A stretch of DNA of 64,000 nucleotides from Megalonaias nervosa (lineage: Eukaryota; Mollusca; Bivalvia; Unionida; Unionidae), in the NCBI GenBank assembly GCA_016617855.1, contig JAECUM010001767.1, forward strand, positions 1 through 64,000, written 5' to 3'. A program made the position numbers and the translations under genes. The notes under the pieces are model-generated. The model searched no databases. It had not been told where the DNA came from and was given only the letters and a program-made list of their open reading frames with translations. Position 1 is the first letter of the stretch; each line of letters opens with the position of its first letter. Shown piece after piece: positions 38,771-49,255 of the stretch.

Positions 38771-39116
38771 GTTTGGTAGTATTGAGATTGGCCGGTAGTT
38801 ATCAGCATCATCCTTAGAACCAGATTTGTGAATAGGAGTTACTTTTGCAGTTTTCCATATTTTGGGGACAGATGAGGTTGCAACACTTAAATTGATTATG
38901 AATGTTATGCTATCTACAATAGCAGAGGCAGAAGATTTAATGAGTCGTGGACCAATCTGATCAAGTCCTGTAGCTTTCTTGGTATCAAGTCCACTGAGAC
39001 ATTTTTTAACAAAGTTTTTTTGATACTGGTGGGATAGAGAAACATACCTCCTTAGAGATTTTGCTGCTGCAGAACCTTTTCAGTTCATTAAAGTTTTTTT
39101 GAATCACTGGTTCTTT

Positions 39117-39564
39117 TCACTTTGTGGTAATGTTGGTGAAAAAATCATTGAAAACATTTGCAATGTCATTGTCATCAGTGACTATGGTGTCATTCACCAG
39201 AAGTGAGTGAATTTTATTTATCTGATCTTTGTGTTTTCCTCTAGTGAGTTCATTGAAGACTTTCCAAATGGAGTTTTTGTTGCTCTCTTTTTTTTTCAAG
39301 CAATGATTGATAATAATTTTTTTTAGCTTTTTTAATCACACTTGTTATTTTATTTCTCCATACCTTATATTGTGCATGGTTTCCCATAGCCTTGAATTGG
39401 TCTCGTGTTTTCATAGCGTCTAGGATTTCAGTAGTAAGCCAATTAGGTTGGATTTCATTCTTTACCCGATGTACTTTCAGTGGTGCATGCTTAGAGACTA
39501 CAACCATAAGTAAGTCAGTCCACACCCTCAGAGCTTCATCTATGTCATCCAAATTTTGGATCAT
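39117..39564 (-). pseudogene. LINE ORF2 linker between endonuclease and RT
   Basis: Two overlapping open pieces read KHAPLKVHRVKNEIQPNWLT and VFNELTRGKHKDQINKI. They match the linker usual in CR1/jockey ORF2 (..P.K..RV......PW/NW.T..). A one-base shift separates them near 39250-39300. Confidence 0.85.
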
Positions 39565-39676
39565 ATTCCATGGAACTTTATATAGTTCATTGAGAAATTG
39601 TCCTTCATTAAAATTTTTGAACGATCTGTAAGTGATAGTTTTGTGTGTGTTTTTTCTTATTTCTCTTGCATTTAAC

Positions 39677-40320
39677 CTATCTTGTCAAAAAAGTAGGATA
39701 GTGGTCACTGAGACCAACGTTTGGTAGATTAACACAAGCCACATTGTCTGGTAGGTTGGTATAAATGTGATCAATAAGAGTGTTTGATTTTTCTGTTACC
39801 CTTATGAACTCATTTACCAGCTGGACTAGGCCTAATGATTCAATCAGTTCCATCCAGTTGTTCCTTATTTGAGTATTGAGAAGATCCTTATTTATATCAC
39901 CGAGTATATATGTTTCTTTCTCCTGTGCAAGAACATTTTCCATTTGTTTGAAAAAGTTATCATTCCAAATTGCTTTGGAGGAAGGTGGCCTTTAAATGAA
40001 ACCCACTAGGAATGATTTTGCATTATTTTGAGAAATTTCCAGCCAGATACTCTCAATTTCTTGGGACTCCAAGTCAAGTCGCCTTTCTGCATTTACATCT
40101 TCCCCAATGTATACAACAAGACCTCCCCCTGCTGTCTCTCTGTCCCAGCATAATGGTTCATTGTAGCCTTAACAGTGATATAGTTCATCATTGTGGTTAG
40201 CATTTAATTTGGTTTCAGTGAGTCCTAAAAATTGTATATTATTTTCCTTGGAAGACAATGTTAACTTAATTTGGTCTGTTTTTCCCCGCTATACCTTGTA
40301 CATTTAAGTGACCTATGTTA
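39677..40320 (-). pseudogene. LINE apurinic-type endonuclease domain
   Basis: It starts with GFNIGHLNVQGIAGK (about 40320-40276), then FLGLTETKL with the catalytic Glu, and later YILGDINKDLL, LIDHIYTN and GLSDHYP with the C-terminal Asp-His pair (39943-39690). This is the EEP-family endonuclease that nicks the target. At least two frame breaks lie between the first and last parts. Confidence 0.9.
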
Positions 40321-40589
40321 AAACCTTTTGTATTTAGTTTCAAGTCGATTATATGTATGTCATCATGCAATGGGGTACTCACTGAGATTGTCTCCATACT
40401 GCTTATATCATTCTGACATCCAATTTCCATATTTAAATGTTCATATATATTAGCGTCTTCAAAGCCACATACAGACCCTGAAAATCCGTTAACATTTGCA
40501 TTTACAATAGTGTCCATTGAATAGTTAGAGTCAAGAGTCTCACTAGGTACATTTAGATTTGTTATAGATGAAGCATTGGCATTCTCCTC

Positions 40590-40880
40590 TTTGCCAGCTT
40601 CCTAGTATGTATAATACATTGATTGACAAAGTCTTTGTTTGTGTCCAAATTTATGGCATCTGAAGCACTCAATCTGTTTGCCCTGATGGCATACCTGTGT
40701 CATATGCCCAGTTTCCCCACAGTAGAGACAGTACTCTTCATTAGTGCCTGAAAATGGGGGCATACATGTTGATATTTCTCAGTAGTTGAGAGGTTCCTTT
40801 TCTGCTTAAATGAATTTTGTCTCTGTGGTAGAGACTTAGGTTGACATCCAGGCTCTGAAGAAAGAAAGGTGTGTATTGTG
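40590..40880 (-). pseudogene. LINE ORF1 tail: two CCHC zinc knuckles
   Basis: The minus strand reads CLYCGETGHMTQVC and CFRCHKFGHKQRLC, two C-x2-C-x4-H-x4-C knuckles that bind RNA, then a stop after MYYTY (near 40600). Before them lies LYHRDKIHLSRKGTSQLL, which resembles the last block (D.IHL...G) of the SGNH esterase domain found in ORF1 of many CR1 LINEs. One extra C in a run of five at about 40755-40760 shifts the frame between the two. The element is cut off upstream of this. Confidence 0.82.
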
Positions 40881-40889
40881 GTTGATATG

Positions 40890-41480
40890 CTGATTATTAC
40901 TTGGTGGAGGTTAATAGGCTGATTAATATTCTGGATGTTTAACACAGTGATTATTACTCAGTGGAGGTTAATAGGCTGATTATTACTCAGTGGAGGTTAA
41001 TAGGCTGATTATTACTCAGTGGAGGTTAATAGGCTGATTATTACTCAATAGAGGTTAATAGGCTGATTAATATTCTGGAGTTTAATAGGCTGATTATTAC
41101 TCAGTGGAGGTTAATAGGCTGATTATTACTCAGTGGAGGTTAATAGGCTGATTATTACTCAGTGGAGGTTAATAGGCTGATTATTACTCTATAGAGGTTA
41201 ATAGGCTGATTAATATTCTGGAGGTTAATAGGCTGATTATTACTCAGTGGAGGTTAATAGGCTGATTATTACTCAGTGGAGGTTAATAGGCTGATTATTA
41301 CTCAGTGGAGGTTAATAGGCTGATTATTACTCAGTGGAGGTTAATAGGCTGATTATTACTCAATAGAGGTTAATAGGCTGATTAATATTCTGGAGGATTA
41401 ACAGACTGATTATTACTTGGTGGAGGTTAATAGGTTAATTATTACTCTATAGAGGTCAAGCACTTAAATATTATTCTGGA
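40890..41480 (+). repeat. 29-bp minisatellite with higher-order pattern
   Basis: Unit A is 29 bp (GATTATTACTCAGTGG plus AGGTTAATAGGCT), unit B has CAATAG or CTATAG for CAGTGG, and unit C is 27 bp (GATTAATATTCTGG plus AGGTTAATAGGCT). They run AAABC, AAABC, AAAABC. Single units also lie at 37346-37384 beyond the LINE. Decayed units follow at 41700-41810 and 43065-43262. Confidence 0.95.
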
Positions 41481-41491
41481 GGTTAATAGGC

Positions 41492-41706
41492 TGATCACTG
41501 CCATCCCACAGTTTGTGTGCATGGATTTGAGTCTCTGGCTCAGACAATATGGGTATGTGAGAATGCTGCCAGTAGCTTTCCATGGGTTGGTGGTTCTTAC
41601 TGGGGTTTTCTGGGTTCTTCCTCCACCAGTTATACTGGCCATCATGTGTGGCCTATCTTGCACTGAGAAATAGCATTAAACCCCAAACAACAACAACAAC
41701 AACAAC
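41492..41706 (+). mobile_element. tRNA-derived SINE, family 2, 5'-truncated
   Basis: It starts inside the head (GATCACTGCCATCCCAC), with a box B-like GATTTGAGTCT. The family body and (CAA)n tail follow. It is inserted in the 29-bp minisatellite, whose text resumes at CCAGTGGAGGATAA. Confidence 0.9.
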
Positions 41707-41814
41707 CCAGTGGAGGATAAAAGGCTGATTACTTTGTGGAGGTTTATGAGCTGGTTATTACTCTGCAGAGGATTCTAAGTTGATTATTTGCAGAGACCAG
41801 TAGGCTGATTCAGC

Positions 41815-43060
41815 ATTTCTGCTAGAGTTGGGCTACTACCAGTACCTGGTCTGGCAAGGTCAGAAAAAGTTGTTACAAGACCATAGTTTTACTGGTACAA
41901 ATGCAAGATAACTATCATCAGTGCATGGTTTATCACTTGCATAGAGTGGAGAAAATTATGTTGTAAACAATACTTTAAAGTAAGAAAATGAAATGAAAGA
42001 ATTTCTGACCCTTACAGGGGCTGCGTTTGTTTTTATTCCACACAGCGTCATAAATTTTATCCTATCTACAACTTCATAAATTATTAGGTCAGCATCATTA
42101 AATGTAGCTGAAAGTACCTAATTCATTGTTCATGAAGTATTTAAAACAAATTAGGTACTTCAAGCTATATTTAATGACTTTGACCGGGAAATATACCAAA
42201 TTAAAGATAGGATAAAAAATTTGGGATGCTGTGTTGAACAAACAATAGTGTAATCCCATTCCAATATCATCAGTGTCAGTCACCAGCTTAATCTACACAC
42301 AATTAACAGTTTTGGTTCAGAGTTCACTTGTAACGTAATTAGCTAAAGTGTTTCCTTGCACTGCATAAAATGTTTAGTTAAAAGTGGCTTGGTGCAAGTG
42401 AAAGCTTTCAACTTCAGTTTGGCTAGATCACATGATTTACAGTCATCTATAAAGAGAAACCAGCAAAATCCAAACCAAGCTTGGTCCCCCAGGAAACAAA
42501 TATGTGATTATTTGTTTCAAACAAGAGTAAATAAAACCACCAGTGGTATACAAAAAAATTAAACTTGATAACAAAGAAATATCTTGATATTCAAGCATTT
42601 ATCTCACAATTCAAAAAATATCAGTGATGATTTTCAAGTCCCCGTGCAACTGATTTAGTGTCAACGCTGACACATGGAATTGAAATATGTAAATGCCCGT
42701 TGAAATGGAAACTCACTTCATTTAAATAGTTCTTCATTTCTCTGCATTTGAATTTGAAATATGTGCTATAGAGGTCAGTAAAGCCTTTGACAAGTATTTC
42801 TTTGACTGGAACAATATGTTCTTCATCTGTGGCAGGGGTATGGGACTAAAACTGTAAGAAAAGAATAAGTCAGATTCTTACAGGCTTTGATGCCAAGATG
42901 GTTAATTGTCACGACTACAGTTTTTCAGTACATGAGTATGAACAGCGTCATCTTTTTCCATTACAGAGGCAAATTTTATTGGTAAAACCTTGCAAATACC
43001 ATTGTAACAGATCCTAAATCTGCTGTTGAGAATTTTCTGAATGTAGCATGCAATGTTGCT
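41815..43060 (+). mobile_element. Interspersed repeat X, copy 1
   Basis: It aligns with 61530-62520 from near its start (TTTCTGCTA, ..AGTACCTGGTCTGGCA) through the GCATGGTTTATCACTTGCAT block to CAAATTTTATTGGTAAAA near its end. It contains a long imperfect inverted segment (about 42040-42240: TTTATCCTATCT and AGATAGGATAAA at its ends). No coding potential was seen. The ends are not clear enough to assign a transposon class. Confidence 0.75.
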
Positions 43061-43064
43061 TGAA

Positions 43065-43262
43065 GAGGGAAATAGGCTGAATACTTCATGCAGGTTTATG
43101 GGCAGATAGATTATTAAGATGTGCTGAGGTGTATAGGTTGATTAATACTCTGCAGAGGTTTAAAGGCTCATTATTATGCATCAGAGGTTCATAGGCTGAT
43201 TAGTACTTTGGAGGTTAATATGGTGGTTAATAGATTATTACTCAGCAGAGGTTTTTAGGAGG
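43065..43262 (+). repeat. Decayed units of the 29-bp minisatellite
   Basis: Repeated AATAGGCTGA.., GTTGATTAATACTCTGCAG and GGTTCATAGGCTGATTAGTA blocks continue the array on the far side of repeat X. Confidence 0.8.
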
Positions 43263-43435
43263 TCACAGTGATATGTTTGGCAATGGCCTTTAAGTATTTT
43301 TGTCCCATAAATAAGTGCTCAAATGTGAAAGAAAAAAATGGAAATTCTTCAGACTTCTTGTTTATTGTGGAATTTTGTAATTACTGTAGATGGATTAAAC
43401 TTTCTGATTACATGCTTATTTATTTTTCCTTTCAG

Positions 43436-43559
43436 ACCTGTTGGCATGCCGCGCATGGAACAAGTTGTAGTGCAAAATACAGATGCAAAAAATAACTTAC
43501 ATCTCTTGTCCATATCGGGCAGCACAGTTCATTTTCATTGTTCTTTTTTTCAAGATAAA
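43436..43559 (+). CDS. TMEM131: TMEM131 exon, second visible
   Basis: The acceptor is TTTTTCCTTTCAG and the donor GTAAGT at 43560. The exon supplies the last base of the split Gln codon, then reads PVGMPRMEQVVVQNTDAKNN followed by LHLLSISGSTVHFHCSFFQ and DK. This is the start of the PapD-like region. It matches the vertebrate pattern PVGMPKMEKVYLHN..SEE..TLVSIS.TTSHFHASFFQ almost residue for residue. It ends in phase 0. The intron before it is 11 kb and packed with insertions. Confidence 0.96.
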
Positions 43560-43867
43560 GTAAGTATATATGTGTCCATTGAACTGAAACAAAAATAAAT
43601 ATGGATATTAAATAGTTGAGATGCATTAGATAGTCTTATCTGGTTATGACATCAAACATATACAACTTCCCTCTGTTATAAGTCAGTACTTGGTGTCCAT
43701 TCATGTCAGCATAGTTATATACTGAACTGGTATTGCAAGAATGATAGAGAACTATATAAATGAGTGTATGTATAGGAGAGGGTGGGTGAGGACAAAATGT
43801 CACTCAACTGTTTAGTAATTATCCTAATTTAAGTAAATTGAATATTTTTCTGTCTTCACAGTAAATG

Positions 43868-44123
43868 TTGTTGTTGTTGTTGTTGTTATAGGGTTTAACG
43901 CCATTTTTCAGCACAAGATAGGCTATACATGGCGGCCAGTATTAATGGTGGAGGAAGAACCCTGGAAAACCCGGGAAGAACCACCGACCCACGAGAAGCT
44001 ACTGGCAGGCTTTCTCACGTACCCACGTTAGCCGAGCCTGGACTCGAACTCACGCAGACAGAGGTGAGATGGCAGTGATCCGTAACGGTCAGCGCTTTAG
44101 ACCACTTGGCCACTCGGGGCCCC
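43868..44123 (-). mobile_element. tRNA-derived SINE, family 2, minus strand, with target duplication
   Basis: It lies antisense in the intron after the second visible TMEM131 exon: (GTT)n first, and the GGGGCCCCGAGTGGCCAAGT head at the right end on the minus strand. Both pol III boxes are intact. The direct repeat TCACAGTAAATG lies at 43856-43867 and 44124-44135. Confidence 0.95.
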
Positions 44124-44135
44124 TCACAGTAAATG

Positions 44136-44839
44136 TATTTGTGCATTAATTTTGTCAAATAATACTGTTTTAAAAGAAAATAAAGATATAATAATTAGTT
44201 TCATGTTGCTTTATTTCAAACCATTTTGTCATACATATGTCAAACCATGTAGGTAGCATTAAAACAGTGATGTAAAAGCTAGCTTTAATAGATTTACTTG
44301 TCAATCCTCATATTTAACCCAATATGTTATCATCAGGTTTAAGGAGATATAAATTATTGACAATATCAGTCACTTGGGAAAAAAAATATTGTGTGTTTAA
44401 ATTGGGGAAAAAAAATATTTTATGTTTAAATTCTGGCTGCACTTGAGGCCAATGCATCATGACTTTAAGAACATGGTTTGTTTTTTTTATAATTAAGAGC
44501 TCAATGTCACATTGTTCAGTTAAATAAATGAACATCAAAGTACAGTGAGTAATGTCAAGTCATTTTATTCAATTAAATATCTTGTCAGTTCAAAACAGCA
44601 ATTACTTATGGCTGATTAGCAACTCAGTGATATCACACTATGTTCAGTACTCTTTTAACCATTCAAAAGCACAAAATAACAGAACTGATAAACTAACATG
44701 CTTTTACATAATAAGTTTGAGATCCGAAGATGTCAGAAGCAAGTTCTAATCCAAATAGAATAGGCATTGTTTGCCTTGCCTGATATGTATCCCAGTTTCC
44801 ATACTTGCTTATATTTACAGATATATTATAGACAGAAGT
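44136..44839. other. TMEM131 intron segment, nothing recognised
   Basis: A+T-rich intronic DNA with a short local duplication near 44375-44430 (AAAAAAAATATT(G/T)T(G/A)TGTTTAAATT). Confidence 0.45.
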
Positions 44840-44851
44840 ATTCTGTTTATC

Positions 44852-45108
44852 GGGGCCCCGAGTGGCCGAGTGGTCTAAAGCGCTCTTCGTTACGGATCAC
44901 TGCCATCTCACCTCTGTCTGCGTGGGTTCGAGTCTAGGATTTGGCGAATGTGGATATGTGAGAAAGCTTGCCAGTAGCTTCTCGTGGGTTGGTGGTTCTT
45001 TCTGGGGATTTCCCAGTTTCTTCCTCCACCGTTAATACTGGCTGCCATGTATAGCCTATTGTGTTCTGAAAAATGGCATTAAGCCCCACAACAACAACAA
45101 CAACAACA
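44852..45108 (+). mobile_element. tRNA-derived SINE, family 2, complete, with target duplication
   Basis: Box A TGGCCGAGTGG (44863-44873) and box B GGTTCGAGTCT (44925-44935) are both canonical. The head resembles a tRNA-Ser/Leu gene with a long variable arm. The body ends AAAAATGGCATTAAGCCCC and (CAA)n. The target duplication ATTCTGTTTATC is at 44840-44851 and 45109-45120. This copy and the one at 43868 are the least decayed in the window. Confidence 0.95.
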
Positions 45109-45120
45109 ATTCTGTTTATC

Positions 45121-46615
45121 TCTTTTGGAGACCTGATCATTCTGATTTTTTTGTGCCAAGTTAGTGATTTTTCTCAGTTGCATACTGAAAAGCTCAGTTT
45201 TCTTGCTTAGCAACTTGACAATTCATTTAACTAGAGTTAAGTTGCTTTAAAATATCCAACTTGTCCTTTAAAAAATAAGCTATTCTTTTTCTGGACATTC
45301 TAAATGATACATTCATCGTTCCAATTCACTGTTTATCAAGCTGATTTAAGTGGACAGAGTTTTGTCATTTAATACAGTAACAGTAATTGCTATCTGGTTT
45401 CACTCTTAAAACTGATTTCACTACAGACTGACACTAAATTGTTTTGATGGACCTTTGTTATACAGCTTGTCTTTTGTATTTGTCATACAAAACTAGTGAC
45501 TGATCTGTACCAAAACACCACAGAGTGCATCACCAGATCACTGCAGAGAAAGTGGCGGTCACTAATAGATGTTCATTTGCATTATGTTGTTTATCATACA
45601 TTGTTGTTTAGTGATGCTTGGACAGTGGCAGAATACAGAAAGGATTAATGATGGCATGTGTTACATGCATAATCTAGCAGCGGGTTGTATTTACGAAGAT
45701 GAATACTGCTGATCATCTAATGTAGCTTTAGTATATAAGGCAACTTTGGCAGTCCACGTACTGTTGCCAAATACAATACTTGACACAGGCCAAACTGTAT
45801 TGGTTCATTAGAGGCATGGGTAATTTCGTGTGTACTTTAGCTTGCTTTGGAGTCAGATATGTTTTACATGTACCAGCATGATCATTGAGGTGTGGCTGTA
45901 GATACTTAGACATTTCATATTTCTATCCTTAATCCAAGCATCGTTATAATGTGTCACAATTTTTAAAACTTTGGGCACGAGTTTTTGTGCATCAAGTTTT
46001 TGCAACTATGCAGAGATGCCATCCATTTTGATTACATCTGAATGAACCTTTTTTTTATTTTAAACTTGAATTGGCCTATATATAGAAATATAAGTTTGAA
46101 CAATATGCAGATGGACAGACATTTTTCCTAAAGGGAAAAAAAAAAAGTTCCACAATTGATATTACTAACTGTGGTGATATAAATTTTCTTCGACTGATAC
46201 ATTTCATTATCTTATGATAAAATATACAAATGTTGATAGCTAATTCTGTAGTATGAAGTGTTTGTAGTGAGTGACAATAGGGCCAGCAGTATATCTTGTA
46301 CCTTGTGCAAACTAATGTATTGCTATTGGCCATATTTTCATTCAATAAATATGTTTCATCCCTGATTTAAGGGAAAACCATTATTTCTTTATCTTTTACA
46401 GCAACATGAATAACCTTTAACAAAACTATAGTTGAAGTAATACACCTGCAGATCATACATTACAAGTAAGAAATTAGCCCCTAAAATTAAAAAGATGTCA
46501 GTTATAGTTGGAGTTGATAGGTAACATGACATCCCACCCCTTCCCTCCACCAGTTTCCAATGGAAACTTTCCCAGTCATTCTTTAGCATAAATGTTTCTA
46601 TTCTGTCTTTTGCAG
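45121..46615. other. TMEM131 intron segment, nothing recognised
   Basis: No repeat ends were recognised. A 172-codon minus-strand frame (46389-46907) overlaps the next exon but has no motif. Confidence 0.45.
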
Positions 46616-46729
46616 ATAGTACCACCTGGTGGGAATACAACATTTGATGTAGTTTTTCTTGCCCGACAAGTGGGCAATGTTGAAAATACATTGTATATCC
46701 ACACATCACAGGGATCTTATAAATATCAA
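46616..46729 (+). CDS. TMEM131: TMEM131 exon, third visible
   Basis: The acceptor is TTCTGTCTTTTGCAG and the donor GTAAGC at 46730. The 114-nt exon is 38 whole codons: IVPPGGNTTFDVVFLARQVG, then NVENTLYIHTSQGSYKYQ. It corresponds to the PGGNTSFDVVFLAR.VGNVENTLFI block of vertebrate TMEM131, the most conserved strand pair of the PapD-like fold. NTT is a potential luminal N-glycosylation site. It starts and ends in phase 0. A TIR transposon starts about a dozen bases after its donor. Confidence 0.97.
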
Positions 46730-47167
46730 GTAAGCTGCCACTGATTTTAAAAAGAGAAGGCATCAAGGATATAAGAAATGCACAAAAGTTAGTCACTTCA
46801 CTGATTGATTTATAAATTCTAACCTGATTTTCGCCAGGGGTCATAAACAATGTCTGCTTGTTGGCATCTAGAATCAAATGGGAGTTGTTTAGCAACACAG
46901 TCGGCATATTTGCTTGGGCTAGTCTATGTGTTCAAGCAACAGATGCGGTTCAGTGTCTTTGAAAATCTCATTAATTCTGTAAATTTTGGACTACATCTCT
47001 TTGAACACGTCTACAGGAGTTCCTCCTATTTATTTGTTCAGTCTGTTTTAGAAATGTTAAAACTAAACATTGCAAATATTGGATGCAGAAGACAGAGTTT
47101 TTACTGAAATAGACTATCCTAGAAACCGGAAATGGACAGTGAGCAGTCTGTTTGCTTGTTTACATTG

Positions 47168-49130
47168 TTTTTCTCCTGTAATAGGTACAGGTAAGGGAAG
47201 TTTCCCTGTAAAGTTTTCACCACTTCCAACTACCTTTTCTCCAGTCGACCTTCTGGACCTGTTTGCAAATTTCTTGTGACAAAGTACAAACCATCAGAGA
47301 TAAACTCGACAACACAATTTCAATTGACTCGTCATCACCATACAGTTGCAATACAGAATTTCAGCGGCAATCGTTAGCAGCATTTGAACCTGTCTCTATG
47401 GATTTAGTACGTACAATCTACGTGATGAAGAGTGCACCAAAGTCATGTGAACTTGATCCGATTCCGACATCACTGCTGCTTGAGTGCTTAGATCCAATAT
47501 TGCCTTCACTAACTAATGTTATTAATACCTCTGTCTCATCTGGGGAATTCCCATCACTTTTCAAAACTGCCATTGTAAAGCCTCTGCTGAAGAAACCAAC
47601 ACTCGACCATAATGATTTAAAGAACTACCTCCCAGTTTCTAATCTCCCATTCATGTAAAAAATCTTAGAAAAAGTTGTTCTATCCCAACTTGTATCTCAT
47701 CTGAATTCAAACAGTCTTTTTAGCAATGTACAGTCTGCATATCGCCCTTACCACAGTACTGAAACTACTCTTCTGAAAGTAGTTAATGACCTTCTCTGCT
47801 TTGGATAGCGGAAAGATTACAGTCCTCACTCTCCTTGACTTGTCTGCAGCATTTGACACAATAGACCATGATATATTACTTCACCGTCTCTGGAATGTAT
47901 GTGGCATTCACAATACAGCCTTACAATGGTTCAAGTCCTACTTGGTCAACAGGACACAAATTGTGTTCGCAAATGGAAAACACTCCAGCCCAGTTGATCT
48001 ACATTGTGGTGTTCCACAGGGGTCTGTTCTTGGACCTGTTCTCTTCATTCTATACACTCAGCCACTCTCAAGTGTCATAGATCATCATCCAGTGTCTCAC
48101 CAATTGTATGCTGATGACACCCAAATATACAAATCTAGCCATCCAGCTAAAGTTGAAGCTACCATCCAAGGCGTAGAGAGGTGCATTTCCGATGTGAAAT
48201 CATGGATGACATGTAACAAACTGCAGATGAATGATGATAAAACTGAAGCCATCCTGATTACAACACAAAGACTTTCTCATTCACATCCTTTACCTCAGAC
48301 AATAAATATCAGCAACACCAGCATTAAATTCACACAGTCAGTACGAAACCTAGGTGTTAATCTCGACAGTACTCTCTCATTGCACTAACATGTCATGAAC
48401 ATATGCAAGGCTGCATATCTTGAGCTGAGATGCATCAGCTCCATTCGCAAGTATCTTTCAGTTGATGCCACTAAAACACTTGTATGTTCCTTAGTACTTT
48501 CAAGACTGGACTATTGTAACTCAGTTCTGTCTGGTTTGTCTCAATATCTACTCCAGAAACTTCAAAAAGTTCAAAACACAGCTTCTTGGATCATCCTTAG
48601 AGTACCACGATCAGAGTACGCCTCCTCCCTGCTCTGTACCCTACACTGGCTATCAATTTGATCCAGAATTAAACACAAAATTTGTTCTCTGTGCTACGTT
48701 TCACTGATGGGCTCCAGTCCAACATACCTATCTGACCTCACCCATGTGTACACACCAGCAAGATACTTATGCTCCTCTTCTGACACTCGTATTCTCATTA
48801 TTTCCACTATGAAAAGGAAATCATATGGACAACGTTCTTTTGCATACCAGAGCCCAGCAACATGGAAAGAATTGCCCACTGAACTTAGACACAAGGACAC
48901 AGTGATCTCATTCAAGAGCGCTCTTAAAACTCACCTATTTCAACTGCAAGAACAGACTTAAAGACCTAATAATGTTTCCTTACCTTAAATATTTACAGCA
49001 TGTTTTCTGTTTTCTAATTTCGTGGTGTTTCTTTTTATTTTTGTAATCATATCATTATATATGTTTTTTAAGTGTTGTTAAATGTTGTATAGCGCTTAGA
49101 GCTTCTAAAGATTAGGCGCTATACAAAGTC

Positions 49131-49161
<31 letters not shown>

Positions 49162-49255
49162 ATAAATCTTCATTATTCGTATAGTTCACCTCTACAGGTA
49201 AGATATAAGAAAGAATATAAAATGATGTTTAAACTATCTCTTAAAGGAGCCACTG
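47168..49255 (+). pseudogene. Copied 3' end of TMEM131 exon 4 with its donor, split by a LINE
   Basis: Bases 47168-47183 (TTTTTCTCCTGTAATA) equal 51879-51894 of the real exon. Bases 49161-49255 align with 51891-51984: AATAAATCTTCAT, then ATAGTTCACCTCTACAG, the donor GTAAGAT and about 55 bp of intron (GATGTT.AAACTATCTCT). Together they make about 103 bp of exon end plus intron start. The piece sits inside the TIR element and carries a 5' splice site but no acceptor. A LINE (47184-49160) inserted into it, repeating AATA on both sides. It cannot code by itself; it could only act as a decoy donor. Confidence 0.9.
47184..49160 (+). mobile_element. L2/CR1-type LINE, 5'-truncated, same strand as TMEM131
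   Basis: The translated order is KSAPKSCELDPIPTSLL, FKTAIVKPLLKKPTLD, then LLDLSAAFDTIDHDILLHRL with the first catalytic Asp, CGVPQGSVLGPVLFILYTQP, and QLYADDTQIY with the YADD pair. C-terminal blocks follow (LSRLDYCNSVLSGL, SPATWKELPTELRH) up to a stop at 48959. The frame is broken by a stop at 47656, a shift near 47795-47806, and stops at 48386 and 48659. The 3' UTR has a perfect 8-bp stem (TATAGCGC at 49088, GCGCTATA at 49116) before an (ATT)n tail, typical of L2-like elements. No endonuclease is left. Confidence 0.93.

Larger units (their letters stand above)
37385..40880 (-). mobile_element. CR1-type LINE, 5'-truncated, minus strand
   Basis: Reading the minus strand from about 40880: an ORF1 tail with two CCHC knuckles, an endonuclease (about 40320-39680), a linker, a reverse transcriptase (about 39000-38130) and a C-terminal region ending near 37440. 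It lies antisense in the TMEM131 intron. Both flanks are units of the 29-bp minisatellite (AGGTTAATAGGCTG at 37357 and about 40900), so it inserted into that array. Frames are broken in several places but long stretches stay open, so it is moderately young. The clade within the CR1/jockey group is not certain. Confidence 0.9.

Noticed and set aside
46389..46907. 172-codon minus-strand frame overlapping exon 3 of TMEM131
   Set aside because: It has no recognisable motif, runs antisense through a conserved exon and into the arm of a transposon, and shows no splice or promoter context. Chance opening is more likely.
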